DNA from: Aestuariispira ectoiniformans
GTDB taxonomy: Bacteria; Pseudomonadota; Alphaproteobacteria; UBA8366; Aestuariispiraceae
Direction of reading: 5' to 3'
NCBI RefSeq assembly: GCF_025136295.1
Contig: NZ_CP062788.1
Coordinates: 1,116,001 to 1,180,000, forward strand
DNA length: 64,000 nucleotides
In this document: one piece after another, positions 1 to 8,743 of the stretch
Layout of the letters: each line of letters opens with the position of its first letter
Position numbering within the stretch: position 1 is the first letter of the stretch
The notes under the pieces: model-generated
Databases searched by the model: none
Told to the model about the DNA's origin: nothing
The model's input: the letters and a program-made list of their open reading frames with translations, nothing else
Program-made: the position numbers and the translations under genes

Positions 1-2
1 GC

Positions 3-290
3 GTCTATGCGGTGCGGCTGGGACTGGAGCAGGGGGACGGCCATGTGGGCTGGTATGACGCGATCGCCAATCTGGGCAATCGCCCGACGGTGGACGGTGT
101 CCAGGAACAGTTGGAAGTCCATATTTTCGATTTTGACCAGGACCTTTACGGCAAGGTCGTACGTGTCGCCCTGATCGAATTCATTAGGCCCGAACAGAAA
201 TTCGACGGGCTGGAGGCGTTGAAGGCGCAGATCGAGGAAGACTGCCATGTGGCGCGTCGCATCCTGCATACAAGGGCGGCGGGGGCGTGA
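3..290 (+). CDS. ribF: Bifunctional riboflavin kinase/FAD synthetase, C-terminal fragment
   Basis: The window opens inside this gene; about 95 C-terminal residues remain. They carry the riboflavin kinase pattern: a segment ANLGNRPT (the PT is conserved), then LEVHIFDF, LYG and IRPEQKFDG, ending with an I-x-x-D helix. RibF phosphorylates riboflavin to FMN and adenylates FMN to FAD in the cytoplasm; only the kinase end is visible here. ribF just upstream of ileS and lspA is a common proteobacterial order, which supports the call. The 237 bases between its stop and ileS hold no convincing gene. Confidence 0.9.
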   Translation, partial: VYAVRLGLEQGDGHVGWYDAIANLGNRPTVDGVQEQLEVHIFDFDQDLYGKVVRVALIEFIRPEQKFDGLEALKAQIEEDCHVARRILHTRAAGA

Positions 291-527
291 TGCGACCGGA
301 TCGCTGGCTGAATGCCTTGATTTTGCCTGTGGCGGAGCCTACATTCCCCGACATTATGCGGAATGGTTCCAAAATAGTGATTATTGCTGGTCGAATTATC
401 GACCCGACCCCGCGTGGCTGATTGGCCCACGGGTGTCGGGAAAAAGGGCTGAGCGGACGCGGCCCGCAGCAGATAAAAATCCGTATTTCACGCGAAAACC
501 GAACGTATTTTTCGAGAGCGTACAAGC

Positions 528-3374
528 ATGACTGTCGACTACAAAGACACAATCTTCCTGCCTAAAACAGACTTCCCGATGCGTGCCGGCCTGCCAAAGA
601 AAGAGCCTGAGATCATCGCGCGCTGGGAAAAACAGGGATTGTGGGACCAGATCCGCAAGAACTCCGAGGGCCGTGACCTTTTCGTCCTGCATGACGGCCC
701 GCCCTATGCCAACGGCCATCTGCATCTGGGCCATGCGCTGAACAAAATCCTGAAGGATATCATCAGCCGCAGCCAGCAGATGATGGGCAAAAGCTCGCTT
801 TATGTGCCGGGCTGGGACTGCCACGGTCTGCCGATCGAATGGAAGATCGAGGAACAGTATCGCGCCAAGGGCCTGGACAAGGACGAGGTGCCGATCAACG
901 AATTCCGTAAGGAATGCCGCAACTTCGCCGCCAAATGGATCGATGTGCAGCGCGAGGAATTCAAGCGTCTCGGCGTGATGGGTGACTGGGACAACCCCTA
1001 TATCACCATGGATTTCAAGGCCGAGGCGCAGATTGCCCGCGAGATCGGCAAATTCCTGATGAATGGCGGCCTCTACAAAGGCTCCAAGCCGGTCATGTGG
1101 TCGGTGGTCGAAAAGACCGCCCTGGCCGAAGCCGAAGTGGAATACAAAGAGCATAAATCCACGACGTTGTTCGTGCGCTTCCCCGTGACCAAGGCGGGCG
1201 ATGCACTGCTGGAAAACGCAGGCGTCGTGATCTGGACGACCACGCCCTGGACCATCCCGGCCAACCGGGCGATCGCATTCGGCGCGGATATCTCCTATGC
1301 CGTCTATGAAGTGGCCGAGGTCGAGGAAGGCTCCGCTGTTGCCGCCGGTGAGAAGCTTGTCATCGCCGATGACCTGGCGGAAGATCTGCGTCAGCGTTTC
1401 AAGGTGGCAAGCTGGACCCGTCTGGGTCAGGCAAAAGGCCTGGATCAGACCGTCTGCACGCATCCGCTGCATAAGGCTGATGATGGCTATACTTTCGACG
1501 TGCCGATGCTGGAAGGCGATTTTGTCACAACCGAACAGGGTTCCGGTTTCGTGCATATCGCGCCGGGCCACGGCATGGATGACTATCTGCTGGGCCTGAA
1601 ACACGGGATCGAAGCACAGCAGACAGTGGCCGAAGACGGCAGCTTCTATGACCATGTGCCGCTTTTCGCAGGCAAGGTGATCTATACGCCGGAAGGCAAG
1701 GTTGGCGACGCCAATGGCTCTGTCATCAAGGCGCTGGCGGAGGCGAGCAACATGCTGGCCAAGGAAAACATCCGCCACTCCTATCCGCATAGCTGGCGTT
1801 CCAAGGCCCCGCTGATCTTCCGCAATACCGCACAGTGGTTCATCTCCATGAGCCATAATGACCTGCGTGAAACCGCACTGCGCGAGATCGACAAGACGGC
1901 CTTCTACCCGGAACGCGGCCGCAAGCGTCTGCGCTCCATGATCGAAGGCCGCCCTGACTGGTGTGTGTCCCGTCAGCGCGCCTGGGGTGTGCCGATCCCG
2001 GTCTTCGTCAACAAGGAAACCGGAGAGCCGCTGCGTGACCAGAGCGTGATCGACCGTGTCGCCGCGGCCTTCGAGGAAGAGGGCGGGGATGCCTGGTTCA
2101 GCCGGGATATCTCCGATTTCCTCGGTCCGGATTACGATGCCAATGACTATGAGCAGGTCAAGGATGTGGTCGATGTCTGGTTTGATTCCGGCTCCACCCA
2201 CACCTTCGTGCTGGAAGGGCGTGACGACCTGAAATGGCCGGCGGACCTTTATCTGGAAGGCTCCGACCAGCATCGCGGCTGGTTCCACAGCTCCCTGCTG
2301 GAGGCCTGTGGCACCCGTGGCAAGGCCCCTTACGAGGCTGTGCTGACCCATGGTTTCATTCTGGATGAAAAAGGCCGGAAGATGTCCAAGTCGCTCGGCA
2401 ACGGGATCGAGCCGGAAGACGTCAATAACCAGTATGGCGCGGATATCCTGCGTTTGTGGGTGGTCTCCGAAGACTATACGCAGGACCTGTCTATTGGCCC
2501 GAACACGCTGAAGCAGTTGGGCGACTATTACCGTCGTTTCCGCAATACCTTCCGCTGGCTGCTGGGCACGCTGACGGCCTTCGATCCCGCCAAGCGCGTG
2601 ACCGATGTGGCCACCATGCCTGAACTGGAGCAGTGGCTGCTGCATCGCCTGCAGGACATGGACGCCATCGTCCGCAAGGCGGCAACGGAGTATGACTTCC
2701 ACAGACTGTATCGTGAGGTTCATGATTTCTGTAACCTGGACCTGTCGGCCTTCTATTTCGACATCCGCAAGGACGCGGTCTATTGCGATGCGCCGAATGA
2801 TCCGAAACGTCTGGCCTGCCTGAGTGTTCTGGACGAGGTTTTCTCTCGCCTGACCACCTGGCTCGCGCCGATCCTGTGCTTCACCGCGGAAGAGGCTTGG
2901 TTGACCTACACCGGCGATGCAGAAGGCAATTCCGTCCATCTGCGCGATTTCCCGGAAACGCCGGCCTCCTGGCGTAATGAGGCGCTGGCGGAGAAGATGG
3001 AAAAGGTCAAGGCCGTGCGTCGTGTTGTCCTCGGGGCATTGGAGATCGAACGCGCGGAAAAGCGCATCGGTGCCAGCCTGCAGGCCGCCCCGACCATTTA
3101 TGTCTCTGCTGATTATGAGGCGGCGCTGGAAGGTGTCGACCTGGCAGAGGTGGCAATCACCTCCGGTGCTGAACTGGTTGTCGGTGCGGCACCGGAAGGG
3201 GCCTTCACCGTGGCGGATGTGGCCGACGTGTCAGTCGTCCCGGCGCTGGCCGATGGCGAGAAATGTGAACGCTGCTGGAAAGTCCTGCCGGAGGTTGGCA
3301 GCAATGCCGCCCATAAGGATGTCTGCGGGCGTTGCGCGGATGCTGTCGATGCCGTCGCAGCAGCGGCCGAGTAA
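528..3374 (+). CDS. ileS: Isoleucyl-tRNA synthetase
   Basis: Class I aminoacyl-tRNA synthetase charging tRNA-Ile in the cytoplasm, 948 residues, normal for the bacterial type. The HIGH motif appears as HLHLGH in the N-terminal Rossmann half, and the KMSKS loop as GRKMSKSLGN in the C-terminal half. The connective editing domain lies between them. The extreme C-terminus carries the zinc site CERCW...CGRC. The ATG at 528 gives a standard N-terminus (TVDYKDTIFLPKTDFPMR). lspA follows six bases after the stop, so the two are probably co-transcribed. A very long open frame antisense to this gene is a codon-bias artefact. Confidence 0.98.
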   Translation: MTVDYKDTIFLPKTDFPMRAGLPKKEPEIIARWEKQGLWDQIRKNSEGRDLFVLHDGPPYANGHLHLGHALNKILKDIISRSQQMMGKSSLYVPGWDCHGLPIEWKIEEQYRAKGLDKDEVPINEFRKECRNFAAKWIDVQREEFKRLGVMGDWDNPYITMDFKAEAQIAREIGKFLMNGGLYKGSKPVMWSVVEKTALAEAEVEYKEHKSTTLFVRFPVTKAGDALLENAGVVIWTTTPWTIPANRAIAFGADISYAVYEVAEVEEGSAVAAGEKLVIADDLAEDLRQRFKVASWTRLGQAKGLDQTVCTHPLHKADDGYTFDVPMLEGDFVTTEQGSGFVHIAPGHGMDDYLLGLKHGIEAQQTVAEDGSFYDHVPLFAGKVIYTPEGKVGDANGSVIKALAEASNMLAKENIRHSYPHSWRSKAPLIFRNTAQWFISMSHNDLRETALREIDKTAFYPERGRKRLRSMIEGRPDWCVSRQRAWGVPIPVFVNKETGEPLRDQSVIDRVAAAFEEEGGDAWFSRDISDFLGPDYDANDYEQVKDVVDVWFDSGSTHTFVLEGRDDLKWPADLYLEGSDQHRGWFHSSLLEACGTRGKAPYEAVLTHGFILDEKGRKMSKSLGNGIEPEDVNNQYGADILRLWVVSEDYTQDLSIGPNTLKQLGDYYRRFRNTFRWLLGTLTAFDPAKRVTDVATMPELEQWLLHRLQDMDAIVRKAATEYDFHRLYREVHDFCNLDLSAFYFDIRKDAVYCDAPNDPKRLACLSVLDEVFSRLTTWLAPILCFTAEEAWLTYTGDAEGNSVHLRDFPETPASWRNEALAEKMEKVKAVRRVVLGALEIERAEKRIGASLQAAPTIYVSADYEAALEGVDLAEVAITSGAELVVGAAPEGAFTVADVADVSVVPALADGEKCERCWKVLPEVGSNAAHKDVCGRCADAVDAVAAAAE

Positions 3375-3380
3375 TCGGCG

Positions 3381-3884
3381 ATGTTACGCTTCGGATTGCT
3401 GATCGCCCTTGGGACGCTGGCCCTCGACCAGATCACCAAATGGTCCGTGATGACCGGCTTGTTCGGGTTGCCTTTCTGGCAACCCGCGCCGGGCTTCCCC
3501 TGGGAAGACGGCGTGACGGTCACCGGCTTCTTCAATCTGGTGACGGTCTGGAACCGGGGAGTCAGCTTTGGCCTGTTCAGCAATGCCTCCCATATCGGCC
3601 CCTGGGCGCTGTCCGCCGTGGCGGCCGTGATTTCGGTGATCCTGGTTTTCTGGCTGCGCAAGACGGAAAACCGTCTGCTGGGCGTCGGACTGGGGATGAT
3701 CCTGGGCGGGGCGATTGGCAATGTGATCGACCGCGTGCGTTTCGGGGCTGTCTTTGATTTCCTCGATTTTCACGCTGTCGGGTATCACTGGCCCGCCTTC
3801 AATCTGGCCGATTGCGGTGTGGTCGTCGGGGTCTTTTTCGTCCTGTTGGACGGAATATTTGCAAGGGACACGGTGCGTGAGTAA
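3381..3884 (+). CDS. lspA: Lipoprotein signal peptidase (signal peptidase II)
   Basis: Inner-membrane aspartyl protease that removes the signal peptide from diacylglyceryl-modified prolipoproteins. The 167 residues give about four membrane segments. Both catalytic aspartate motifs are present near the C-terminus: GNVIDRV and FNLADCGV. It starts six bases after ileS, the usual ileS-lspA pairing. The next gene encodes a probable lipoprotein that would be one of its substrates. Confidence 0.97.
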   Translation: MLRFGLLIALGTLALDQITKWSVMTGLFGLPFWQPAPGFPWEDGVTVTGFFNLVTVWNRGVSFGLFSNASHIGPWALSAVAAVISVILVFWLRKTENRLLGVGLGMILGGAIGNVIDRVRFGAVFDFLDFHAVGYHWPAFNLADCGVVVGVFFVLLDGIFARDTVRE

Positions 3885-3911
3885 ACTGTGCCCGGAATTT
3901 GAACGTTTGGT

Positions 3912-4496
3912 GTGAACGGAATGCGGAAAAGCGGAATACTGATCGCAGGTGTCTGCCTCCTGGCCTTGAGTGGTTGCGGTGGTCAAAGTGCGGGTAAAAT
4001 TCTGGGGCTGGAAAAACGGTCGCCGGATGAATTCACCGTGGTGAGCCGCGCGCCGTTGACGTTGCCGCCGGATTTCGGTCTGCGTCCGCCTGACCCCAAT
4101 GCGAAGCGCAGCCGTGAACAGATCGCCCGTGACGAGGCGGAAGCCGCCCTGTTCGGGAAGAAGCGCAAGCGTGAACTGGTCGAGCGTTCCCAACGGGAAT
4201 TTGATCAGGGTGAGTTGTCGCTTCTGGCCAGCGCTGATGCCTTGGCGGCCGACCCCAATATTCGTGAGGTGGTGGATGATGAGTCTGCGACCCTGGCGGT
4301 TGAGGCCGACTCCTTCGTTGACGATCTTCTCTTCTGGAAAGACAAGGAGCCTCTCGGCACTGTTGTCGATGCCAAGGGTGAGGCACAACGTATTCAGGAA
4401 AACCAGGGGCTGGGCCGCTCGGTGGAAGAAGGCGACACGCCGATGATCCGCCGTGAGGGTGAAGACAGCACCTTCGACTTCGTCTGGCCTTTCTAA
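3912..4496 (+). CDS. DUF3035 lipoprotein, BamF-like
   Basis: A 194-residue (GTG at 3912) or 191-residue (ATG at 3921) protein. A short hydrophobic signal runs into a lipobox, LALSGC, so it should be a lipidated envelope protein. After the cysteine comes the DUF3035 signature, with SPDEFTVVSRAPLTLPPDF and LRPPDPN. In alphaproteobacteria this family is described as BamF, an accessory of the outer-membrane beta-barrel assembly machinery. The rest is charged and probably flexible. Its place directly after lspA is typical of the class. The family call is firm; the Bam role is from family knowledge. Confidence 0.85.
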   Translation: MNGMRKSGILIAGVCLLALSGCGGQSAGKILGLEKRSPDEFTVVSRAPLTLPPDFGLRPPDPNAKRSREQIARDEAEAALFGKKRKRELVERSQREFDQGELSLLASADALAADPNIREVVDDESATLAVEADSFVDDLLFWKDKEPLGTVVDAKGEAQRIQENQGLGRSVEEGDTPMIRREGEDSTFDFVWPF

Positions 4497-4606
4497 GGCC
4501 AAACGCATCTCCCGAGACTTTCAGGTTGAAAATCGTGGTTTTTGCCTGAAAATTGCCATGTTCCCTTGTACCATTCAGGGGATGGCATGGTATTAAAGGC
4601 CCCGAT

Positions 4607-5980
4607 ATGACCTTCACGAAATTCTGTGCCCGGAACTTTACCGGGCTGTTGTTGCTGGTGCTTTCCGTTGGATTGGCCCAGGCCGCTGTTTTTAACCCGA
4701 AAACCAAGACGTTGGAAAACGGCATGCAGGTGGTGGTGGTGGAAAACCACCGGGCGCCGGTCGTGACCAATATGGTCTGGTACAAGGTTGGCGCGATGGA
4801 CGAGCCGCCGGGCAAGTCCGGTTTGGCGCATTTCCTGGAACATCTGATGTTCAAGGGAACCAAGAACCTGGCACCGGGCGAGTTTTCGGCAACGGTGGCG
4901 CGCAACGGCGGCACGGAAAATGCCTTCACCACACAGGATTATACAGCCTACCATCAGTCGATTGCCTCCGATCGTCTGGAGCTTGTTATCAAGCTGGAGG
5001 CGGAGCGTATGGTGAACCTGCGCCTTACGCCGGAGGATATCGAGCCGGAACGTCAGGTGGTGCTGGAGGAACGGCGCAGCCGGGTGGAAAACAACCCGGG
5101 TGCCCGCCTGTCGGAACAGGCGATGCCGGCGCTTTATTTCAATCATCCCTACCGCATTCCGGTGATCGGCTGGGCGCATGAGATCAAGGGGCTGAGCCAG
5201 CAGGATATCGTCGATTTCTATAAGACATATTATGCTCCCAACAATGCCATCCTGGTGGTTGCAGGCGATGTGAAGCCGGAAAAGGTTTTCGCCCTGGCGG
5301 AGAAATATTTCGGCCCGCTTCCGGCCGTTGATCTGCCCGAACGCCCGACATGGGTGGAACCGCCGCATGAGGCGGACCGCGAGGTCACCCTGCGCGACGC
5401 CCGCGTGACGCAGCCGTCCTGGTCATACCGGATGTTTGCGCCGGGCTATCACTCCGACGATCACAAACGCGGTTATGCGCTGGAGGTTCTGGCGGATATT
5501 CTGAGCAGTGGCAGCACAAGCCGCCTTTATCGTGCCTTGGTGGTGGAACAGAAACTCGCCACCAGCGCAGGCGCCTGGTACGACCCGGACCAGCGCGGGC
5601 CCGCCTTGTTCGGCTTTTACCTGTCGCCGCGTGAGGGAACTGACATCAATGCCGTTAAAACGGCCCTGTGGGCAGAGGTGGATCACCTTGTGAAGGATGG
5701 CGTGACCCAGGACGAAGTGGATCGGTCGATCCGCCGGATGCAGGATAATGCCGTTCTGGCGCTGGACTCCCTGTCCCGCCCGGCCCGGACCCTGGGGGCG
5801 GCGCTGGCAATCGGGATGACGATTGACGATGTGGAAAACTGGCCGGACCGGATCAGTGAGGTGACATTGGAAGATGTGAACCGTGCGGCGCGGGACCTGC
5901 TGTCAGACCATCACGGCGGCTTGGAAACCAGATTGCTGCCTGCAGAAAAGGCATCTTCGAAGAAGGAGAAAGGCGCATGA
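4607..5980 (+). CDS. M16 zinc metallopeptidase, catalytic-type subunit, exported
   Basis: An insulinase/pitrilysin-family peptidase of 457 residues. The inverted zinc motif HxxEH is present as HFLEHLMFKGT, and a downstream glutamate lies in ENAFTTQDYTAYHQ. I chose the ATG at 4607 because it gives a clean signal peptide (MTFTKFCARNF..LLLLVLSVGLAQA); an earlier in-frame ATG at 4553 adds 18 non-signal-like residues. It overlaps the following M16 gene by four bases (ATGA). Such tandem pairs usually form a heterodimer in which this subunit is the active one. The substrate is unknown. Confidence 0.92.
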   Translation: MTFTKFCARNFTGLLLLVLSVGLAQAAVFNPKTKTLENGMQVVVVENHRAPVVTNMVWYKVGAMDEPPGKSGLAHFLEHLMFKGTKNLAPGEFSATVARNGGTENAFTTQDYTAYHQSIASDRLELVIKLEAERMVNLRLTPEDIEPERQVVLEERRSRVENNPGARLSEQAMPALYFNHPYRIPVIGWAHEIKGLSQQDIVDFYKTYYAPNNAILVVAGDVKPEKVFALAEKYFGPLPAVDLPERPTWVEPPHEADREVTLRDARVTQPSWSYRMFAPGYHSDDHKRGYALEVLADILSSGSTSRLYRALVVEQKLATSAGAWYDPDQRGPALFGFYLSPREGTDINAVKTALWAEVDHLVKDGVTQDEVDRSIRRMQDNAVLALDSLSRPARTLGAALAIGMTIDDVENWPDRISEVTLEDVNRAARDLLSDHHGGLETRLLPAEKASSKKEKGA

Positions 5981-7305
5981 CACGCATTCTTGCCGCTCTG
6001 GCATTGGTCGTCACCTTCTTCTCTGCGCCTGTCGCCTATGCGGTCGATGTTCAGGAAGTAATCAGCCCCGGTGGCATCAAGGCATGGCTGATCGAGGATA
6101 GCAGCCTGCCGGTCACGGCCATTGAATTTACGTTCAGGGAACATGGCGCGGCCTTGGACCCGAAAGGCAAGGAAGGCCTTGCGGATCTCACGTCCAGCCT
6201 GATTGACGAGGGTGCAGGCGATCTGGACAGCCAGGCTTTTCAGGGGGCGTTGCATGACAAGTCCATGCGCCTGTCTTTCTATGCCGGTCAGGACGGGTTT
6301 GGCGGTTCGTTCTACAGCCTCAACCGCTATCGCGATGAGGGCTTGGACATGCTGCATCTGGCGCTGACAAACCCTCGTTTTGATGCAGAGCCTGTGGATC
6401 GTATCCGCAGCCAGGTCCTGGTCGGGCTGAAACAACGGCAAACCGATCCGAACTTCATTGCTCATAAGACACTGATGGCGCAGTTGTTCCCCGATCACCG
6501 TTATGGACGTTCCACAGACGGCACGCCGGAATCCGTGAGCGCGATTACCGTAGATGACATGCGCGATTTCACACGTCGGGCCTTTACCAGAAAGTCGCTG
6601 ATTGTTGCTGTGGTGGGGGCGGTGACGGCGGACGAACTCGGCCCCATGCTGGATCGGGTTTTCGGCGACCTGCCGGAAGGGAAACCGGTTGTCGATACGG
6701 CAAAGACAGACCCTGTCCTGTCCGGTGGCCTGACAGTGGTAGATATGGATGTGCCGCAAAGCGCCATCAATTTTGCCCAGGCAGGCCCTGATCGCAGTGA
6801 CCCTGATTTCTATGCTGCCACGGTCCTGAACTATATCCTGGGTGGCGGCGGGTTTTCTTCCCGCCTGACCGATGAAATCCGGGAAAAGCGGGGCTTGGTC
6901 TATTCCGTTTACAGTTCGCTTTATCCGCGTGACGAGGCGTCGCTCTGGTTTGGCGGGGCCGCAACCCGAAACGCAAAGGCCAAGGAAACCGTTACCGTCC
7001 TTCGTGACCAATGGCGTGAAGTCGCTGAAAAGGGTGTGACGGCGGAAGAGGTCAAGAATGCGAAAACCTATCTGACCGGCTCCTATCCCCTGAGTTTCAC
7101 CAATACCAGTCACATTGCATCCATTCTGGTCGGTATCCAGCGGGAGGATTTGGGGATTGATTATATCAATCGCCGTAACAATCTGATCGAGGCGGTGACG
7201 CCGGGGGATGTGAACCGGGTGGCGAAGAAATTCCTGACGCCGGATAAACTATCCATCGTTGTGGTGGGACGGCCCGATGGGCTGTCGACGGACGGCCCTT
7301 CGTGA
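5977..7305 (+). CDS. M16 family peptidase, non-catalytic-type partner, exported
   Basis: Second M16 protein, 442 residues, with a signal peptide (TRILAALALVVTFFSAPVAYA). The zinc-binding HxxEH is missing: the equivalent stretch reads KEGLADLTSSLIDEG. The C-terminal half keeps the arginine/tyrosine pocket segment (LTDEIREKRGLVYSVYSS). This is the usual pattern for the inactive, substrate-shaping partner in a bacterial M16 pair. Its ATG overlaps the stop of the catalytic subunit, so the two are translationally coupled. Confidence 0.9.
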   Translation: MTRILAALALVVTFFSAPVAYAVDVQEVISPGGIKAWLIEDSSLPVTAIEFTFREHGAALDPKGKEGLADLTSSLIDEGAGDLDSQAFQGALHDKSMRLSFYAGQDGFGGSFYSLNRYRDEGLDMLHLALTNPRFDAEPVDRIRSQVLVGLKQRQTDPNFIAHKTLMAQLFPDHRYGRSTDGTPESVSAITVDDMRDFTRRAFTRKSLIVAVVGAVTADELGPMLDRVFGDLPEGKPVVDTAKTDPVLSGGLTVVDMDVPQSAINFAQAGPDRSDPDFYAATVLNYILGGGGFSSRLTDEIREKRGLVYSVYSSLYPRDEASLWFGGAATRNAKAKETVTVLRDQWREVAEKGVTAEEVKNAKTYLTGSYPLSFTNTSHIASILVGIQREDLGIDYINRRNNLIEAVTPGDVNRVAKKFLTPDKLSIVVVGRPDGLSTDGPS

Positions 7306-7397
7306 ACTATATATACCCGATTGTTTTTAAGTTGTGCTGGCCGGTTCGGGAGGGTATCCGGCTTGCTGCCAGTCCAAGGGGGGCTTAGTATCGCCAG

Positions 7398-8726
7398 ATG
7401 TCACACGGGCGTATTCCATATAATCAAGAAATCGACAATTGCCTGAGCGAACAGATCGGCGACGTTGGAATCACAAACGCCGAACTGGGTGCTTTGCTGG
7501 ATGAAGCGCAAGGCGGACTTGCGAAAGTCAAACAGGCTTATGAAAGTGACAGCCTGCCGATCCTGAAACTTCCGGCCCAGCAGGCCGATCTGGACCCTCT
7601 GCGGCCGATTGCGGAGCATTACCGCACCAGTTTCAAAGACGTGGTTATCCTAGGGACAGGCGGGTCCAGCCTTGGCGGGCGGGCCCTGCATGAAATGGCC
7701 TATCCCCGTCGTGGCGGTGGCACCAATGGCGCGCCCAACCTGCATATCGTCACCAATGTGGACCCGTTCAGCTTCTATGCGTTGTTTCAGCGCCTGAACC
7801 CGGAGACCACCGGCGTTATCGTAATTTCCAAATCCGGTGGCACGACGGAAACCGTCATGCAGTTCCTGGCGATCCTTCCCGGATTTCGCGAAGTCCTGGG
7901 CGATGCGGCGCTGAAGAACCATTTCACGGTGATTACAGAGCCCAAGGACAATCCGCTCCGCCGATTGGGAGAACGTTTCTCGCTGCCCGTTCTGGATCAT
8001 GATCCCAAGGTCGGTGGCCGTTATTCCGTGTTGAGCCTGGTTGGCATGCTGCCTGCGATGATTTCGGGCCTGGACCCGATGGATGTGCGTGGCGGCGCGC
8101 AGACCGTATTGGAACAAAGTCTGGCTGCGGCTCATCCCAGTGAGGCGTTGCCCGCGATCGGGGCGGCAATCAATGTCGGCCTGGCACGGCATCGCAATGT
8201 CACCAGTGCGGTAATGCTGGCCTACAGTGACCGGCTGGGGTCTCTCGCCCGTTGGTATCGCCAGCTTTGGGCGGAAAGCCTGGGTAAGAAGGGGCAGGGA
8301 ACGACGCCGATCTATGGCACTGGCCCGGTGGACCAGCACAGCCAGTTGCAGCTTTGGCTGGATGGCCCGAAAGACAAGATGTTCACCGTCCTCGGCGGCC
8401 CCATTGCGCATGGTAGTGAACCAATCCAGGCCGATCTGGCCGATGATCCGAAACTGTCCTATATGGTTGGCAGTACGCTGGGTGACCTGATGGATGCATC
8501 CCGCCGGGCGACGGCGGAAACATTGGCCCATAACGGCTGTCCGGTGCGCCTGATTACCATTGGCGATATCAATGAAAACAGTGTCGGCGCGCTGATGATG
8601 CATTTCATGCTGGAAACCATTCTGGCGGCCCATCTGATGCAGGTCGATCCCTTCGATCAGCCGGCGGTGGAACACGGCAAGGTCCTGACCCGCCGCTATC
8701 TGGCGGACATGAACGGGCACAGCTAG
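7398..8726 (+). CDS. pgi: Glucose-6-phosphate isomerase
   Basis: A 442-residue phosphoglucose isomerase, shorter than the roughly 550-residue E. coli type and like other alphaproteobacterial versions. The phosphate-binding SIS segments GTGGSSLGGRAL and ISKSGGTTETVM are clear. The C-terminal family signature appears as GPVDQHSQLQLWLDGPKDK, and a catalytic lysine region lies near VEHGKVLTRRYL. It interconverts glucose-6-phosphate and fructose-6-phosphate. mutL starts 17 bases after its stop. The 92 bases before it hold no strong promoter that I can see. Confidence 0.93.
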   Translation: MSHGRIPYNQEIDNCLSEQIGDVGITNAELGALLDEAQGGLAKVKQAYESDSLPILKLPAQQADLDPLRPIAEHYRTSFKDVVILGTGGSSLGGRALHEMAYPRRGGGTNGAPNLHIVTNVDPFSFYALFQRLNPETTGVIVISKSGGTTETVMQFLAILPGFREVLGDAALKNHFTVITEPKDNPLRRLGERFSLPVLDHDPKVGGRYSVLSLVGMLPAMISGLDPMDVRGGAQTVLEQSLAAAHPSEALPAIGAAINVGLARHRNVTSAVMLAYSDRLGSLARWYRQLWAESLGKKGQGTTPIYGTGPVDQHSQLQLWLDGPKDKMFTVLGGPIAHGSEPIQADLADDPKLSYMVGSTLGDLMDASRRATAETLAHNGCPVRLITIGDINENSVGALMMHFMLETILAAHLMQVDPFDQPAVEHGKVLTRRYLADMNGHS

Positions 8727-8743
8727 GGTCTGATTGAGTAAAC

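Noticed and set aside
291..527. Possible leader regulation (attenuator or T-box) before ileS
   Set aside because: Only a short GGTCGA-ATTA-TCGACC hairpin and no T-box or leader-peptide features; T-boxes are not expected in alphaproteobacteria.
396..2939. Open frame of more than 800 codons on the minus strand opposite ileS
   Set aside because: It is wholly antisense to an unambiguous isoleucyl-tRNA synthetase, and its translation is low-complexity His/Arg/Gly-rich sequence with no domain. High GC removes stop codons from this frame.
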